Shown piece by piece: positions 9,316-18,156 of a stretch of 64,000 bases of DNA. The DNA is from Bacillus amyloliquefaciens DSM 7 = ATCC 23350 (GTDB taxonomy: Bacteria > Bacillota > Bacilli > Bacillales > Bacillaceae), in the NCBI RefSeq assembly GCF_000196735.1, contig NC_014551.1, positions 3,839,001-3,903,000 of the forward strand. Reading direction: 5' to 3'. The position numbers and the translations under genes were made by a program. Below the pieces are notes generated by a model, which had not been told where the DNA came from, made no database searches, and worked only from the letters and a program-made list of their open reading frames with translations. Position 1 is the stretch's first letter; each line of letters begins with the position of its first letter.

Positions 9316-10704
9316 GTGAAGAAAAACACCAAAAAATACCTGATTTACTTTTTCGGAGCATTAGGTGGGCTGCTTTACGGTTATGACACCGGCGTGATTT
9401 CAGGGGCTTTGCTATTTATCAACAAAGATATTCCTTTGAACACGCTGACTGAGGGATTGGTCGTCAGCATGCTGCTGCTCGGTGCGATTTTCGGGTCCGC
9501 GTTAAGCGGGACATGCTCTGACCGATGGGGCAGGAGAAAAGTCGTTTTCGTCCTTTCACTCATATTTATTTTCGGTGCGCTTGCCTGCGCGGCTTCGCAA
9601 ACCGTCACTATGCTGATCATCTCCCGTGTCATTCTCGGGTTAGCCGTCGGCGGTTCAACGGCGCTTGTTCCCGTTTATCTTTCTGAGATGGCTCCGACGA
9701 AAATACGCGGAACGCTCGGCACATTGAATAACTTAATGATTGTGACCGGAATTTTACTCGCATATATTGTGAATTACATATTCACCCCATTTGAAGCTTG
9801 GCGCTGGATGGTAGGTCTCGCCGCAGTACCGGCGGCGCTATTATTAATCGGAATCGCGTTTATGCCGGAATCTCCGAGATGGCTCGTCAAACGCGGCCGT
9901 GAACAGGAAGCCAGAAAAGTCATGGAAATGACGCACGACAAAGAGGATATCGCCGTTGAATTGGCGGAGATGAAACAAGGAGAAGCCGAGAAAAAAGAAT
10001 CGACACTCGGCTTGCTGAAAGCAAAATGGATCCGTCCTATGCTGCTGATCGGAATCGGCCTTGCCATCTTCCAGCAGGCGGTCGGTATCAACACGGTAAT
10101 TTACTATGCGCCGACCATCTTTACGAAGGCCGGACTCGGCACTTCGGCGTCCGTTCTCGGCACGATGGGCATCGGTGTCTTAAACGTCATCATGTGTATC
10201 ACCGCCATGATCTTAATTGACCGGATCGGCCGGAAAAAACTGCTGATGTGGGGAAGTGTCGGCATCACCTTGAGCCTGGCGTCACTATCAGCCATTCTCC
10301 TTCTCGCCGGCCTGTCAGCTTCAACAGCTTGGCTGACCGTCCTGTTTCTCGGAATCTATATCGTCTTTTACCAGGCGACATGGGGTCCCGTCGTATGGGT
10401 CCTGATGCCGGAGCTGTTCCCGTCAAATGCACGCGGAGCCGCAACTGGATTTACGACATTGATTCTGTCGGCAACCAATCTGGTCGTTTCACTGATATTC
10501 CCGCTTATGCTGAGCGCGATGGGCATCGGCTGGGTATTCGGAATTTTCTCAGTCATCTGCCTTACATCCTTCTTCTTCGCCGCTTACATCGTTCCGGAAA
10601 CGAAGGGCAGAAGTTTAGAAGAAATCGAAACGCACTTGAAAAAACGTTTCTCCTTAAAGAAGCGCAGCAAACAAAATCAAATTCTTAAACAGCGCACGCT
10701 GTAA
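9316..10704 (+). CDS. csbC: CsbC, sugar/proton symporter of the MFS
   Basis: This 462-residue sugar-porter family protein has twelve predicted membrane segments. Sugar-porter signatures are present: GYDTGVISGALLF in helix 1, DRWGRRKVVF after helix 2, PESPRWL before the central loop, QQAVGINTVIYYAP in helix 7, and PETKGRSLEEIE at the C-terminus. The GTG start at 9316 has a GAGGAGG site. Sigma-B control suggests use in general stress. The substrate is unproven, although close relatives include inositol and xylose transporters. Confidence 0.93.
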   Translation: MKKNTKKYLIYFFGALGGLLYGYDTGVISGALLFINKDIPLNTLTEGLVVSMLLLGAIFGSALSGTCSDRWGRRKVVFVLSLIFIFGALACAASQTVTMLIISRVILGLAVGGSTALVPVYLSEMAPTKIRGTLGTLNNLMIVTGILLAYIVNYIFTPFEAWRWMVGLAAVPAALLLIGIAFMPESPRWLVKRGREQEARKVMEMTHDKEDIAVELAEMKQGEAEKKESTLGLLKAKWIRPMLLIGIGLAIFQQAVGINTVIYYAPTIFTKAGLGTSASVLGTMGIGVLNVIMCITAMILIDRIGRKKLLMWGSVGITLSLASLSAILLLAGLSASTAWLTVLFLGIYIVFYQATWGPVVWVLMPELFPSNARGAATGFTTLILSATNLVVSLIFPLMLSAMGIGWVFGIFSVICLTSFFFAAYIVPETKGRSLEEIETHLKKRFSLKKRSKQNQILKQRTL

Positions 10705-10705
10705 T

Positions 10706-10742
10706 CAAAAAAGGAATCGCCCCCGATGGGCGATTCCTTTTT
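10706..10742. terminator. bidirectional terminator between csbC and htpG
   Basis: The palindrome GGAATCGCCC ... GGGCGATTCC is flanked by A and T runs on both sides. It can terminate csbC on the plus strand and htpG on the minus strand. Confidence 0.85.
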
Positions 10743-10746
10743 GGCG

Positions 10747-12627
10747 TCATACCATGACTTTGCAAATATCATTCGTAAACTCTACCGGATCGTGGATCGG
10801 CAGCCCTTCAATCAGAAGGGCCTGATTGTAGAGAAGGTTTGTGTATAATGCAAGCTTTTCCCGATCTTGTCCGTGCGCGTTCTTTAACGTCTCAAACACT
10901 TCGTGATTCGGGTTGATTTCCAGCACTTTTTCCGCTTTGACCTGCTGGCTGTCAGGCATGGCGTTTAACACTTTCTCCATTTCGATCGTCACTTCGCCGT
11001 CTGTCGCAAAGCATACCGGATGGGATTTTAAGCGCTTCGATGCTCTGACGTTCTTCACTTTATCCGCAAGAATCTCTTTCATGCTTTCGAACAGGTCTTT
11101 ATATTCGTTTTCTTCGGCCTCGGTCTGCTTTTCATCTTCATCAGCGTCGATGCCTAAGTCCGCGCTTGATACGGATTTGAACTCTTTTTCCTCGTAGCTT
11201 GTCAGCATTTTGATCGCGAATTCATCAATATCTTCCGTGAAATATAAAATTTCGTAGCCTTTGTCCGCCACCATTTCAGTTTGCGGCAGCTTTTCAATCC
11301 GCTCATATGAATCGCCGGACGCGTAATAGATATATTTTTGATCCTCAGGCATTCTGGACACATATTCATCCAGTGTGACGAGTTTTTTCTCCTTAGATGA
11401 ATAGAAGAGAAGCAGGTCTTTTAATACGTCTTTATTCGCGCCGAAATCATTATAGACGCCGAATTTCAGCTGTCTGCCGAAAGATTCATAGAAAGATTCG
11501 TATTTTTCCCTTTTGTTCTTCAGCAGGCTCTTCAGCTCAGCTTTGATTTTTTTATTGATATTTTTCGCAATCAGCTTCAGCTGGCGGTCATGCTGCAGCA
11601 TTTCTCTGGAAATGTTCAGCGACAGATCCTCAGAATCGACCATGCCTTTTACAAAGCTGAAATGGTCCGGAAGCAGGTCGGCGCATTTGTTCATGATCAG
11701 CACGCCGTTGGAATACAGCTCCAATCCTTTTTCGAATTCCTTCGTATAATAGTCAAACGGCATGTTTTCCGGAATAAACAAAATCGAATTGTAGCGCACC
11801 GCTCCGTCTACGCTGATATGCACGTGAGTCAGCGGTTTATCAAAGCCGTAATGCTTCTCGGCGTAAAAAGCCTCGTAATCTTCATCCGTCAGCTCGCTTT
11901 TGTTTTTTCTCCAGATCGGCACCATGCTGTTGACCGTCTGTTCTTCCTGAACCTCTTCAAACTCGTTCTCGCTGCCCTCTTTCGGCTTGTTGACCGTCTC
12001 TTCCATTTTGATCGGGTAGCGGATAAAGTCGGAGTACTTTTTCACGATCGCTTTGATGCGGTAGTTTTCTAAAAACTCATCATAGCTTTCATCTTCTGTG
12101 TTTTCTTTTATTTTCAGGGTGATTTCGGTTCCGACGGTTTCCTTGTCACACGGCGCGACCGTGTAGCCGGCAGCCCCTTCCGACTCCCATACATACGCCT
12201 CGTCACTGCCGAGCGCCTTACTTTTCACCGTGACTTTATCAGCCACCATAAACGCCGCATAAAATCCGACGCCGAACTGACCGATAATGTCATGGCCGTC
12301 TTTCGCGTCGTTTTCTTCCTTGAAAGCGAGTGAACCGCTTTTCGCAATCGTTCCGAGATGCTGTTCAAGCTCGTCTTTTGTCATTCCGATACCGGTATCT
12401 GTGACAGTGAGGGTTCTTGCTTCTTTATCCGCCGTCACTTTTATGTAGTAATTGTCTTGATCAAATGTTAACGAATCATCGGTTAACGCCTTGTAATAGA
12501 TTTTGTCAATCGCATCGCTCGCGTTGGAAATTAACTCTCTGAGAAAAATTTCCTTCTGCGTGTAAATGGAGTTAATCATCATGTCCAGCAAACGCTTGGA
12601 TTCTGCTTTAAACTTTTTTTCCGCAAT
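10747..12627 (-). CDS. htpG: HtpG, Hsp90-family chaperone (non-canonical ATT start)
   Basis: HtpG is the bacterial Hsp90 ATP-dependent chaperone. The N-terminal ATPase motifs are intact: [22 protein letters not shown] and [14 protein letters not shown]. The full-length start should read [17 protein letters not shown]. The only in-frame initiator at the right place, 8 bases after AAAGGAG, is ATT at 12625-12627. Using it gives exactly 626 residues, the B. subtilis length. The next in-frame start (TTG at 12591) would delete 12 conserved residues and has no ribosome site. Either HtpG is translated from AUU at a reduced rate, or ATG has mutated to ATT. Confidence 0.88.
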   Translation of the reverse strand: MAEKKFKAESKRLLDMMINSIYTQKEIFLRELISNASDAIDKIYYKALTDDSLTFDQDNYYIKVTADKEARTLTVTDTGIGMTKDELEQHLGTIAKSGSLAFKEENDAKDGHDIIGQFGVGFYAAFMVADKVTVKSKALGSDEAYVWESEGAAGYTVAPCDKETVGTEITLKIKENTEDESYDEFLENYRIKAIVKKYSDFIRYPIKMEETVNKPKEGSENEFEEVQEEQTVNSMVPIWRKNKSELTDEDYEAFYAEKHYGFDKPLTHVHISVDGAVRYNSILFIPENMPFDYYTKEFEKGLELYSNGVLIMNKCADLLPDHFSFVKGMVDSEDLSLNISREMLQHDRQLKLIAKNINKKIKAELKSLLKNKREKYESFYESFGRQLKFGVYNDFGANKDVLKDLLLFYSSKEKKLVTLDEYVSRMPEDQKYIYYASGDSYERIEKLPQTEMVADKGYEILYFTEDIDEFAIKMLTSYEEKEFKSVSSADLGIDADEDEKQTEAEENEYKDLFESMKEILADKVKNVRASKRLKSHPVCFATDGEVTIEMEKVLNAMPDSQQVKAEKVLEINPNHEVFETLKNAHGQDREKLALYTNLLYNQALLIEGLPIHDPVEFTNDICKVMV

Positions 12628-12852
12628 TCAGATCTCTCCTTTAATTATGCTTTGATGTTATGTAAAATCTTTTCAGCATCTATTTATCATATTCAATGAC
12701 TTCTGTCAATCTATTGCAATATGATTGTCGGCTGAGTCTCCATATTAATAATTTAACATAAAACACAATAATTGGTTTGTTTTTAATCACCCGGTTCTAT
12801 GTTTACTCCTTCACATAACGGGAAAAAGTCAAAGAAAAAAAGAGAATGCAGC

Positions 12853-13674
12853 ATGGGAAGATTATCCGGAAAAACCGCAATCATCACAGGAGCCGCAACA
12901 GGCATCGGGCAGGCGACGGCACGGGTTTTCGCCGATGAAGGCGCCCGCGTGATCTGCGGTGACATCAATGAAAGCGAGCTGAATGAAACCGTCCGCGCCA
13001 TCACAAAAAACGGCGGAGAAGCAGAGGCTTTTCACCTTGATGTATCAGACGAAGAAAACGTAAAGTCTTTTGCAGACGGTATTCAGCAGAAGTACGGAAC
13101 AATTGATATTCTTTTTAACAATGCCGGTGTTGACCAAGAGGGCGGCAAAGTCCATGAGTACCCGGTCGAGCTGTTTGACCGGATCATCGCCGTCGATCTG
13201 CGCGGCACATTTCTTTGCAGCAAATATCTGATTCCGCTCATGCTTGAAAAAGGAGGCTCCATCATCAACACCTCCTCCATGTCCGGCCGGGCCGCAGACC
13301 TTGACCGTTCAGGCTATAACGCCGCAAAAGGCGGTATCACGAACCTGACAAAAGCGATGGCCATTGATTACGCCAGAAGCGGCATCCGCGTCAATTCCTT
13401 ATCGCCGGGCACGATTGAAACACCGCTCATTGATAAACTGGCAGGCACTAAAGAAGACGAAATGGGTGAGGCTTTCCGTGAAGCCAACAAATGGATCACA
13501 CCGCTCGGCCGGCTCGGAAAACCGGAAGAAATGGCGGCCGTCGCACTTTTCCTTGCTTCAGACGACAGCTCGTACGTCACGGGAGAAGACATCACCGCTG
13601 ACGGCGGCATCATGGCATACACTTGGCCGGGAAAAATGCTGATTGATAAGAAGTGGAAGGAAGAGACGGAGTGA
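12853..13674 (+). CDS. yxbG: YxbG-like short-chain dehydrogenase/reductase
   Basis: The 273-residue protein is a classical SDR oxidoreductase. It has the cofactor motif GAATGIGQ, the structural NNAG, the catalytic Ser in NTSSMSGR, and YNAAK as the catalytic YxxxK. The start MGRLSGKTAIITGAATG at 12853 is preferred because the in-frame upstream start at 12799 adds a non-conserved lysine-rich tail. The ribosome site is weak (AAAGAGAATG). Position beside htpG matches yxbG of B. subtilis. The substrate is unknown. Confidence 0.88.
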   Translation: MGRLSGKTAIITGAATGIGQATARVFADEGARVICGDINESELNETVRAITKNGGEAEAFHLDVSDEENVKSFADGIQQKYGTIDILFNNAGVDQEGGKVHEYPVELFDRIIAVDLRGTFLCSKYLIPLMLEKGGSIINTSSMSGRAADLDRSGYNAAKGGITNLTKAMAIDYARSGIRVNSLSPGTIETPLIDKLAGTKEDEMGEAFREANKWITPLGRLGKPEEMAAVALFLASDDSSYVTGEDITADGGIMAYTWPGKMLIDKKWKEETE

Positions 13675-13692
13675 CGAGTGGAAGAACAAGCT

Positions 13693-13722
13693 GAGGGCTG
13701 GTTACTTAAACCAGCCCTTTTC
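13693..13722. terminator. terminator between yxbG and desR
   Basis: The inverted repeat AGGGCTGGTT/AACCAGCCCT with a following T-rich tail lies after yxbG. It overlaps the last codons of desR on the opposite strand. Confidence 0.6.
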
Positions 13723-14301
13723 CTTTGATCGGGTTATTGCTTCAATTCGATTTTTTACTTCTAATTTATCCAGGATCATCGAAACATAATTGCGGACTGT
13801 GCCGCTTTTGATGCTGAGGGCGTTTGCGATTTCTTTTGTGTTTTTTCCGTCTGCGACGAGCTCAAGCACCGCTTTTTCCCGTTCGGTCAGCGGGTTTTCT
13901 TCACCATAGATGTCCTCCATTAATTCAGGTGCGTAGACGCGTCTTCCTTTCATGACGCTGCGGATGGCGCTGACGAGCTCCTCGCTTGGGCTGTCCTTGA
14001 GCATGTAACCGCTAACGCCTGCTTTTAGCGCCCGCTGAAAATAGCCGGAGCGGGCAAAGGTCGTTAAAATGATGATTTTCACATCACTGTCCTTGAGCTT
14101 TTCCGCCGCCTCAAGACCTGATACCCCGGGCATTTCAATATCCATCAGACAGATGTCAGGAGCATGTTTTTCCACGAAATCGATGGCATCCTGGCCGCTT
14201 GTGCCTTTGCCGACAACCGTCATATCCTCTTCTAAATTCAACAGCGAACCGAGTGCGCCGAGCAGCATTTGCTGATCCTCGGCAATGAAGATGTTGATCA
14301 T
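13702..14301 (-). CDS. desR: DesR, response regulator for membrane fluidity
   Basis: This 199-residue NarL/FixJ-type regulator has a receiver domain with the phospho-acceptor Asp in DICLMDIEMPG (near residue 54) and the conserved Lys in GYMLKD. A LuxR-type helix-turn-helix (LTEREKAVLELVADGKNTKE) lies at the C-terminus. In B. subtilis phosphorylated DesR activates des after a temperature drop. The gene overlaps desK by 4 bp. Length and motifs agree with DesR; the flanking desaturase supports the name. Confidence 0.9.
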   Translation of the reverse strand: MINIFIAEDQQMLLGALGSLLNLEEDMTVVGKGTSGQDAIDFVEKHAPDICLMDIEMPGVSGLEAAEKLKDSDVKIIILTTFARSGYFQRALKAGVSGYMLKDSPSEELVSAIRSVMKGRRVYAPELMEDIYGEENPLTEREKAVLELVADGKNTKEIANALSIKSGTVRNYVSMILDKLEVKNRIEAITRSKEKGWFK

Positions 14302-15434
14302 CTGCCACCATCCTTTTCTTTTGATTTTGAATCATTCGGGATTCTCATGGTCAGCTTTGTTCCGGCAGCTGTATCGATGGCTAAACTGCCATTCGCGAAT
14401 TCAAGCCGTTCTCTCATTCCAAGCAGGCCGTGCCCCTTTGAAAAAAAGCGGTCTTCTCTGCATTGGAAGCTGCCGTCGTCTTCTACCGTAATGACAACCT
14501 CTTTCGAAAGCTGCTGAATGGTGATGCGGCAAAATTTAGCGCCGCTGTGTTTCACGACATTGGTGACAGCTTCTTTAATACACATGCTGACGATATTTTC
14601 GTTCAGCAGGGAAATATTTTTTGGCGCTTCTTTTTCTTCGTACACAAAGTCAATTCCCGCTGCTTCAAGTATTTGCCGAACATTGCCGAGCTCATCCTTC
14701 AATCGGATGCCTTTCATCGACGAGACAATTTGTCTGACCTCATTTAAGGAGGTGCGGGCCGTCTGCTGAACGCTTTTCAGCTCAGCGCGGGCCTGTTCAG
14801 GATCCTTGTATATCAGCTTTCGGGCAAGATCGCTTTTTAGTCCGATTAAGGAGAGCTTTTGTCCAAGTGTATCGTGGAGGTCTCGGGCGATGCGCTGCCT
14901 TTCTTCCAGCTTCACAAGATCCGCGATCCGTTCATTTGCATATTCTAATTTCTCTTCAAGGCGTTCTCGTTCCTTCCTGCTTCGAATGCTGAGCGGGAGC
15001 AAGATGGCACTGATCAGTGTAATGACGATAAACGGAATTTGAGTCAGAAACCACCCTTTTTTCAGAACAAGGCTGAAGTTGACGGCAATCGCCGCACTGA
15101 TGATATGAATGTAATATAAGATGTAAAAAGGAACTTTCTCTCGGATATGGCCGATGAAGTAGGCAATAAAGAAGGCAAAATAAATATAACTGAACAGCAT
15201 GACTGAGCCGGTCGAAATACCGATCAGAAGAAACGCCCATAAATAAAGCGGCCAGCCTTTTGCAACAAATGCGAAGCGATATGCGCCGAAGAAAACAAGG
15301 GTGAAAATGACGCCGGCAACCATCACAAAGGTAGAAGAGCTTTTAAAAATAAAGTAAAAAGGCAGAATGAAAAAAATCGTCCATATATAAGGAGAAATCC
15401 CGCTCAGTTTTTGAAATTTAAAATACTTCTTCAT
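14298..15434 (-). CDS. desK: DesK, membrane thermosensor histidine kinase
   Basis: The 378-residue protein has an N-terminal half with about five hydrophobic segments, a coiled-coil linker (RKERERLEEKLEYANERI), the HisKA_3 dimerisation box RQRIARDLHDTLGQKLS with the phospho-accepting His near residue 190, and a C-terminal ATPase domain with GHGLLGMRER. B. subtilis DesK senses lipid order and switches between kinase and phosphatase. It is co-transcribed with desR. A 118-bp gap separates it from the upstream des gene. Confidence 0.92.
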   Translation of the reverse strand: MKKYFKFQKLSGISPYIWTIFFILPFYFIFKSSSTFVMVAGVIFTLVFFGAYRFAFVAKGWPLYLWAFLLIGISTGSVMLFSYIYFAFFIAYFIGHIREKVPFYILYYIHIISAAIAVNFSLVLKKGWFLTQIPFIVITLISAILLPLSIRSRKERERLEEKLEYANERIADLVKLEERQRIARDLHDTLGQKLSLIGLKSDLARKLIYKDPEQARAELKSVQQTARTSLNEVRQIVSSMKGIRLKDELGNVRQILEAAGIDFVYEEKEAPKNISLLNENIVSMCIKEAVTNVVKHSGAKFCRITIQQLSKEVVITVEDDGSFQCREDRFFSKGHGLLGMRERLEFANGSLAIDTAAGTKLTMRIPNDSKSKEKDGGR

Positions 15435-15552
15435 CCTTGTGCCACCTTCTGCTGCTTATGTCTACCATCACTTTACCAAAACAACGCCTTCATTGCATCC
15501 TCACTCATAAAGCGACGGCCCTTTCTAATAAGAGAAAGAGCCGCGTGCCATA

Positions 15553-16611
15553 TCAGGCATTTTTCTTTAAAGGTTTTTCCGGCGCCTGCCGGGGCGGCGG
15601 TGTTTTCCGCGCCTCCCGAAACGTGACAAACTGCTTTTCGTCCTCATCCCACAGACGAAATTTCATGGATTCAAGACTTGTTTTAAGCGTAATGGTCGGT
15701 ACATTTTTTAAAGGTTCATGCCCCTCATGAGCCGCTTCCAGCTTGTAATTCGGCACCTTTGGGCTTAGATGGTGGACATGATGGTAGCCGATATTGCCTG
15801 TCAGCCATTGCAAAAGCTTCGGCAGCTTGTAAAAGGAGCTTCCTTCTACAGCGGCCTGCACATAGTTCCAATGCTCATCGGCTTCAAAATAAGAGTCTTC
15901 AAACGTATGCTGTACATAAAAGAGCCAGACGCCGATTGACCCCGAAATAAGGAAAATCGGACCTTGAACAAGCAAAAAGTTTTCCCACCCGACAAGCAGG
16001 CACGCTGCGGCAGCCAATATGACAATAGCCGCGTTCGTGAAATACGTGTTCCAGCGCTCCTTGCGGCGGGCGCCTTTTACATTGAAACGGTTTTGAATAA
16101 GAAATACGTAAATCGGCCCGAGAATAAACATAATAAACGGATTGCGATAAAGTCTGTAGCGTACTTTTGTCCAGGCTGACGCTTCGTTATATTCTTTGAC
16201 AGTCATCATCCAAATATCGCCGGTGCCCCGTTTATCTAAATTGCTGCTTGTCGCATGATGAATGGAGTGGCTGCGCTGCCATTGAAGGTACGGAAATAGT
16301 GTCAGCACACCTGAAATGAACCCGAACAGCCGGTTCAGCCGCTTTTGTTTGAAAAAGGATTGATGGCAGCAGTCGTGGAAAATGATAAATATTCTTGTCA
16401 AAAAGCCCGCTGCAATAACAGTAAAGGCGAGGGTCAGGAGATAGGAGACATTGAGGCTGAAGTAAGCAAGAAACCAAAGGCCAAAGAACGGCACAAACGT
16501 ATTGAAAAGCTGAATGACACTATGCTTTGTATCGGCACCGGAAAATGCAGCAACCTGCTTTTTCAAAGATGCTTGTTTTTGAGTTGCGGTGTGATTGGTC
16601 ATACATGTCAT
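15553..16611 (-). CDS. des: Des, acyl-lipid delta-5 desaturase
   Basis: The 352-residue integral membrane enzyme introduces a double bond into phospholipid acyl chains on cooling. The three histidine boxes of membrane di-iron desaturases are visible: HDCCHQSF near residue 94, HSIHHATSS near residue 130, and YHHVHHLSPKVPNY near residue 278. Several membrane segments lie between them. It heads the des-desK-desR set. In B. subtilis 168 this set lies elsewhere on the chromosome, so its position between yxbG and yxbF is different here. Confidence 0.93.
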   Translation of the reverse strand: MTCMTNHTATQKQASLKKQVAAFSGADTKHSVIQLFNTFVPFFGLWFLAYFSLNVSYLLTLAFTVIAAGFLTRIFIIFHDCCHQSFFKQKRLNRLFGFISGVLTLFPYLQWQRSHSIHHATSSNLDKRGTGDIWMMTVKEYNEASAWTKVRYRLYRNPFIMFILGPIYVFLIQNRFNVKGARRKERWNTYFTNAAIVILAAAACLLVGWENFLLVQGPIFLISGSIGVWLFYVQHTFEDSYFEADEHWNYVQAAVEGSSFYKLPKLLQWLTGNIGYHHVHHLSPKVPNYKLEAAHEGHEPLKNVPTITLKTSLESMKFRLWDEDEKQFVTFREARKTPPPRQAPEKPLKKNA

Positions 16612-16689
16612 TTCCCTTCTTTTTCATTATGATTCCAAGTATACCGAGGCGCTCGACGAGCTTGTAGTAGCAGGCATCATGCCCCGAAT

Positions 16690-16703
16690 ATGACATTTGT
16701 CAT
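16690..16703. promoter_or_regulatory. candidate DesR operator upstream of des
   Basis: ATGACATTTGTCAT is an inverted repeat with six-base arms about 80 bp upstream of the des start codon. Phosphorylated DesR is known to bind upstream of the des promoter in B. subtilis. I assign this site only from the symmetry and position. Confidence 0.4.
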
Positions 16704-16813
16704 GTTTGGCGGCAGAATGCTGATCAGACGTCATATAGAGCGGTTACTTTTTTTGCAAGGGATTAAAACTAGACTGATAAAGAAAAGACGATTTCTTATC
16801 CAAGAAAACCGTA

Positions 16814-16850
16814 AAAAAGAACTCCGCCTGTTTCGGGAGTTCTTTTTTTC
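16814..16850. terminator. terminator downstream of yxbF
   Basis: GAACTCC ... GGGAGTTC with A and T runs on both sides forms a bidirectional Rho-independent terminator, directly after the yxbF stop codon on the minus strand. Confidence 0.8.
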
Positions 16851-16857
16851 ATCCTAT

Positions 16858-18015
16858 TCACAGCAAAATCACACGGTACTTCTTCACATCCAAAAACTGC
16901 AGAAATTCCCGGGCCAGCACGTCCGGCGCGTGGTCTTTTCCTTCATGAAGACGGTATTGAATCAGGCCGACGAGCATGGATGCGACATAGTATGCGTATA
17001 GCTTTTTGCCCGCCTGAATATGCAGAGGCTGATGAAGATAAAACGATTGCAGTGCTCTGAAGATCTCCGGGATGACGTCAGGCACTCCGGAACCCTCTCT
17101 CAGAAAATGGACGAGCGGCATGCCTTCCGACAGTGCGGAAAAAAGACGGACGAGCGCCGCTTCCGCTTCTTCCATAGAGCAATCGGCAGGCTCTCCTTTT
17201 ACCGTCAATAATCCGATCAAATCCCGGCATGATTGATGGATGATCGTTTTCAGCAATCCTTCTTTGTTGGCGTAATGGTCATAAAAAGTGGCACGGCGGA
17301 GATTGCTTTGACGGGCAATATCGGAAATCGTAATCGCCGCGTAATCTTTTTTTTCCGCCATTAAGCCGATCATAGCTTCTTGCAAGGCCTGTCTCGTTCG
17401 GATCACCCGGCGGTCGGCGGGCTTTTTTTCTTCTTGCTCTGACACCCGGCGGCCGAACAGCCAGTAAAACCGTTTTTGAGAAATCAAATCCCACACCTGC
17501 CCGCTGATCGCTTCCGGGGATGCCGCCTGATCCTCATTCAGCCAGTACAGAACAATAGCATACGTGTATAAAGCGCGGTAATGAATGTACATATCCTGTT
17601 CAGTCGGTGAGAAATCCGCATTGACCGGTGACAGAAGCACATCATGCCGGAACACATCTTTAAAAAAAGCATGAAAGTGAAAATACGGCATTTTATGACG
17701 ATCCATCATCGTTTGGAAAAACACCCGATGCCGGTCAACAAAAGACAGGGTCGGATGCACTTTTTGCCATCCGCCATTTAAATGAAGCACATCTTTATGC
17801 TTCAGCGAATGATAAAGCGCTTCGCTCAGGCCGTCTTTCATTTCTTCCGCCATATCTTCCAAAATTGCATATTTATCCTCGTAATAAAGGTACAATGTCC
17901 CCCGGCTCACGTGCGCCCGCTCGGCGATGTCCTTCATGGTCACACGGCGGATATCCCGCTCTCCAAGCATAGCCAGAAGCGCTTGTTTGATATCAGTTGT
18001 CACAGAATCCGGCAT
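16858..18015 (-). CDS. yxbF: YxbF-like protein with two TetR DNA-binding domains
   Basis: The ATG at 18015 (MPDSVTTDIKQALLAML) follows GGAAGGAG by eight bases and gives 385 residues. It contains two TetR-type helix-turn-helix units. The first is near residues 25-50 (VTMKDIAERAHVSRGTLYLY) and the second near residues 210-240 (ITISDIARQSNLRRATFYDH). Each is followed by a helical domain, so the protein looks like a fused TetR pair. It is divergent from aldX, which it probably represses. The ligand is unknown. Confidence 0.85.
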   Translation of the reverse strand: MPDSVTTDIKQALLAMLGERDIRRVTMKDIAERAHVSRGTLYLYYEDKYAILEDMAEEMKDGLSEALYHSLKHKDVLHLNGGWQKVHPTLSFVDRHRVFFQTMMDRHKMPYFHFHAFFKDVFRHDVLLSPVNADFSPTEQDMYIHYRALYTYAIVLYWLNEDQAASPEAISGQVWDLISQKRFYWLFGRRVSEQEEKKPADRRVIRTRQALQEAMIGLMAEKKDYAAITISDIARQSNLRRATFYDHYANKEGLLKTIIHQSCRDLIGLLTVKGEPADCSMEEAEAALVRLFSALSEGMPLVHFLREGSGVPDVIPEIFRALQSFYLHQPLHIQAGKKLYAYYVASMLVGLIQYRLHEGKDHAPDVLAREFLQFLDVKKYRVILL

Positions 18016-18156
18016 AAGAGACACTCCTTCCATTAGACAGATCACCGCAATTTGTACGGTAACGTATAGATGTGTTTACGCTGTCTTTGCCGCAAAAACA
18101 TATCACACTATAATAGGCCCTGAAGAAATAAAAAAGCAACCAGAGGAGGAAGACCG

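Noticed and set aside
11513..12072. Plus-strand frames opposite htpG
   Set aside because: Antisense shadows of a strongly conserved chaperone gene.
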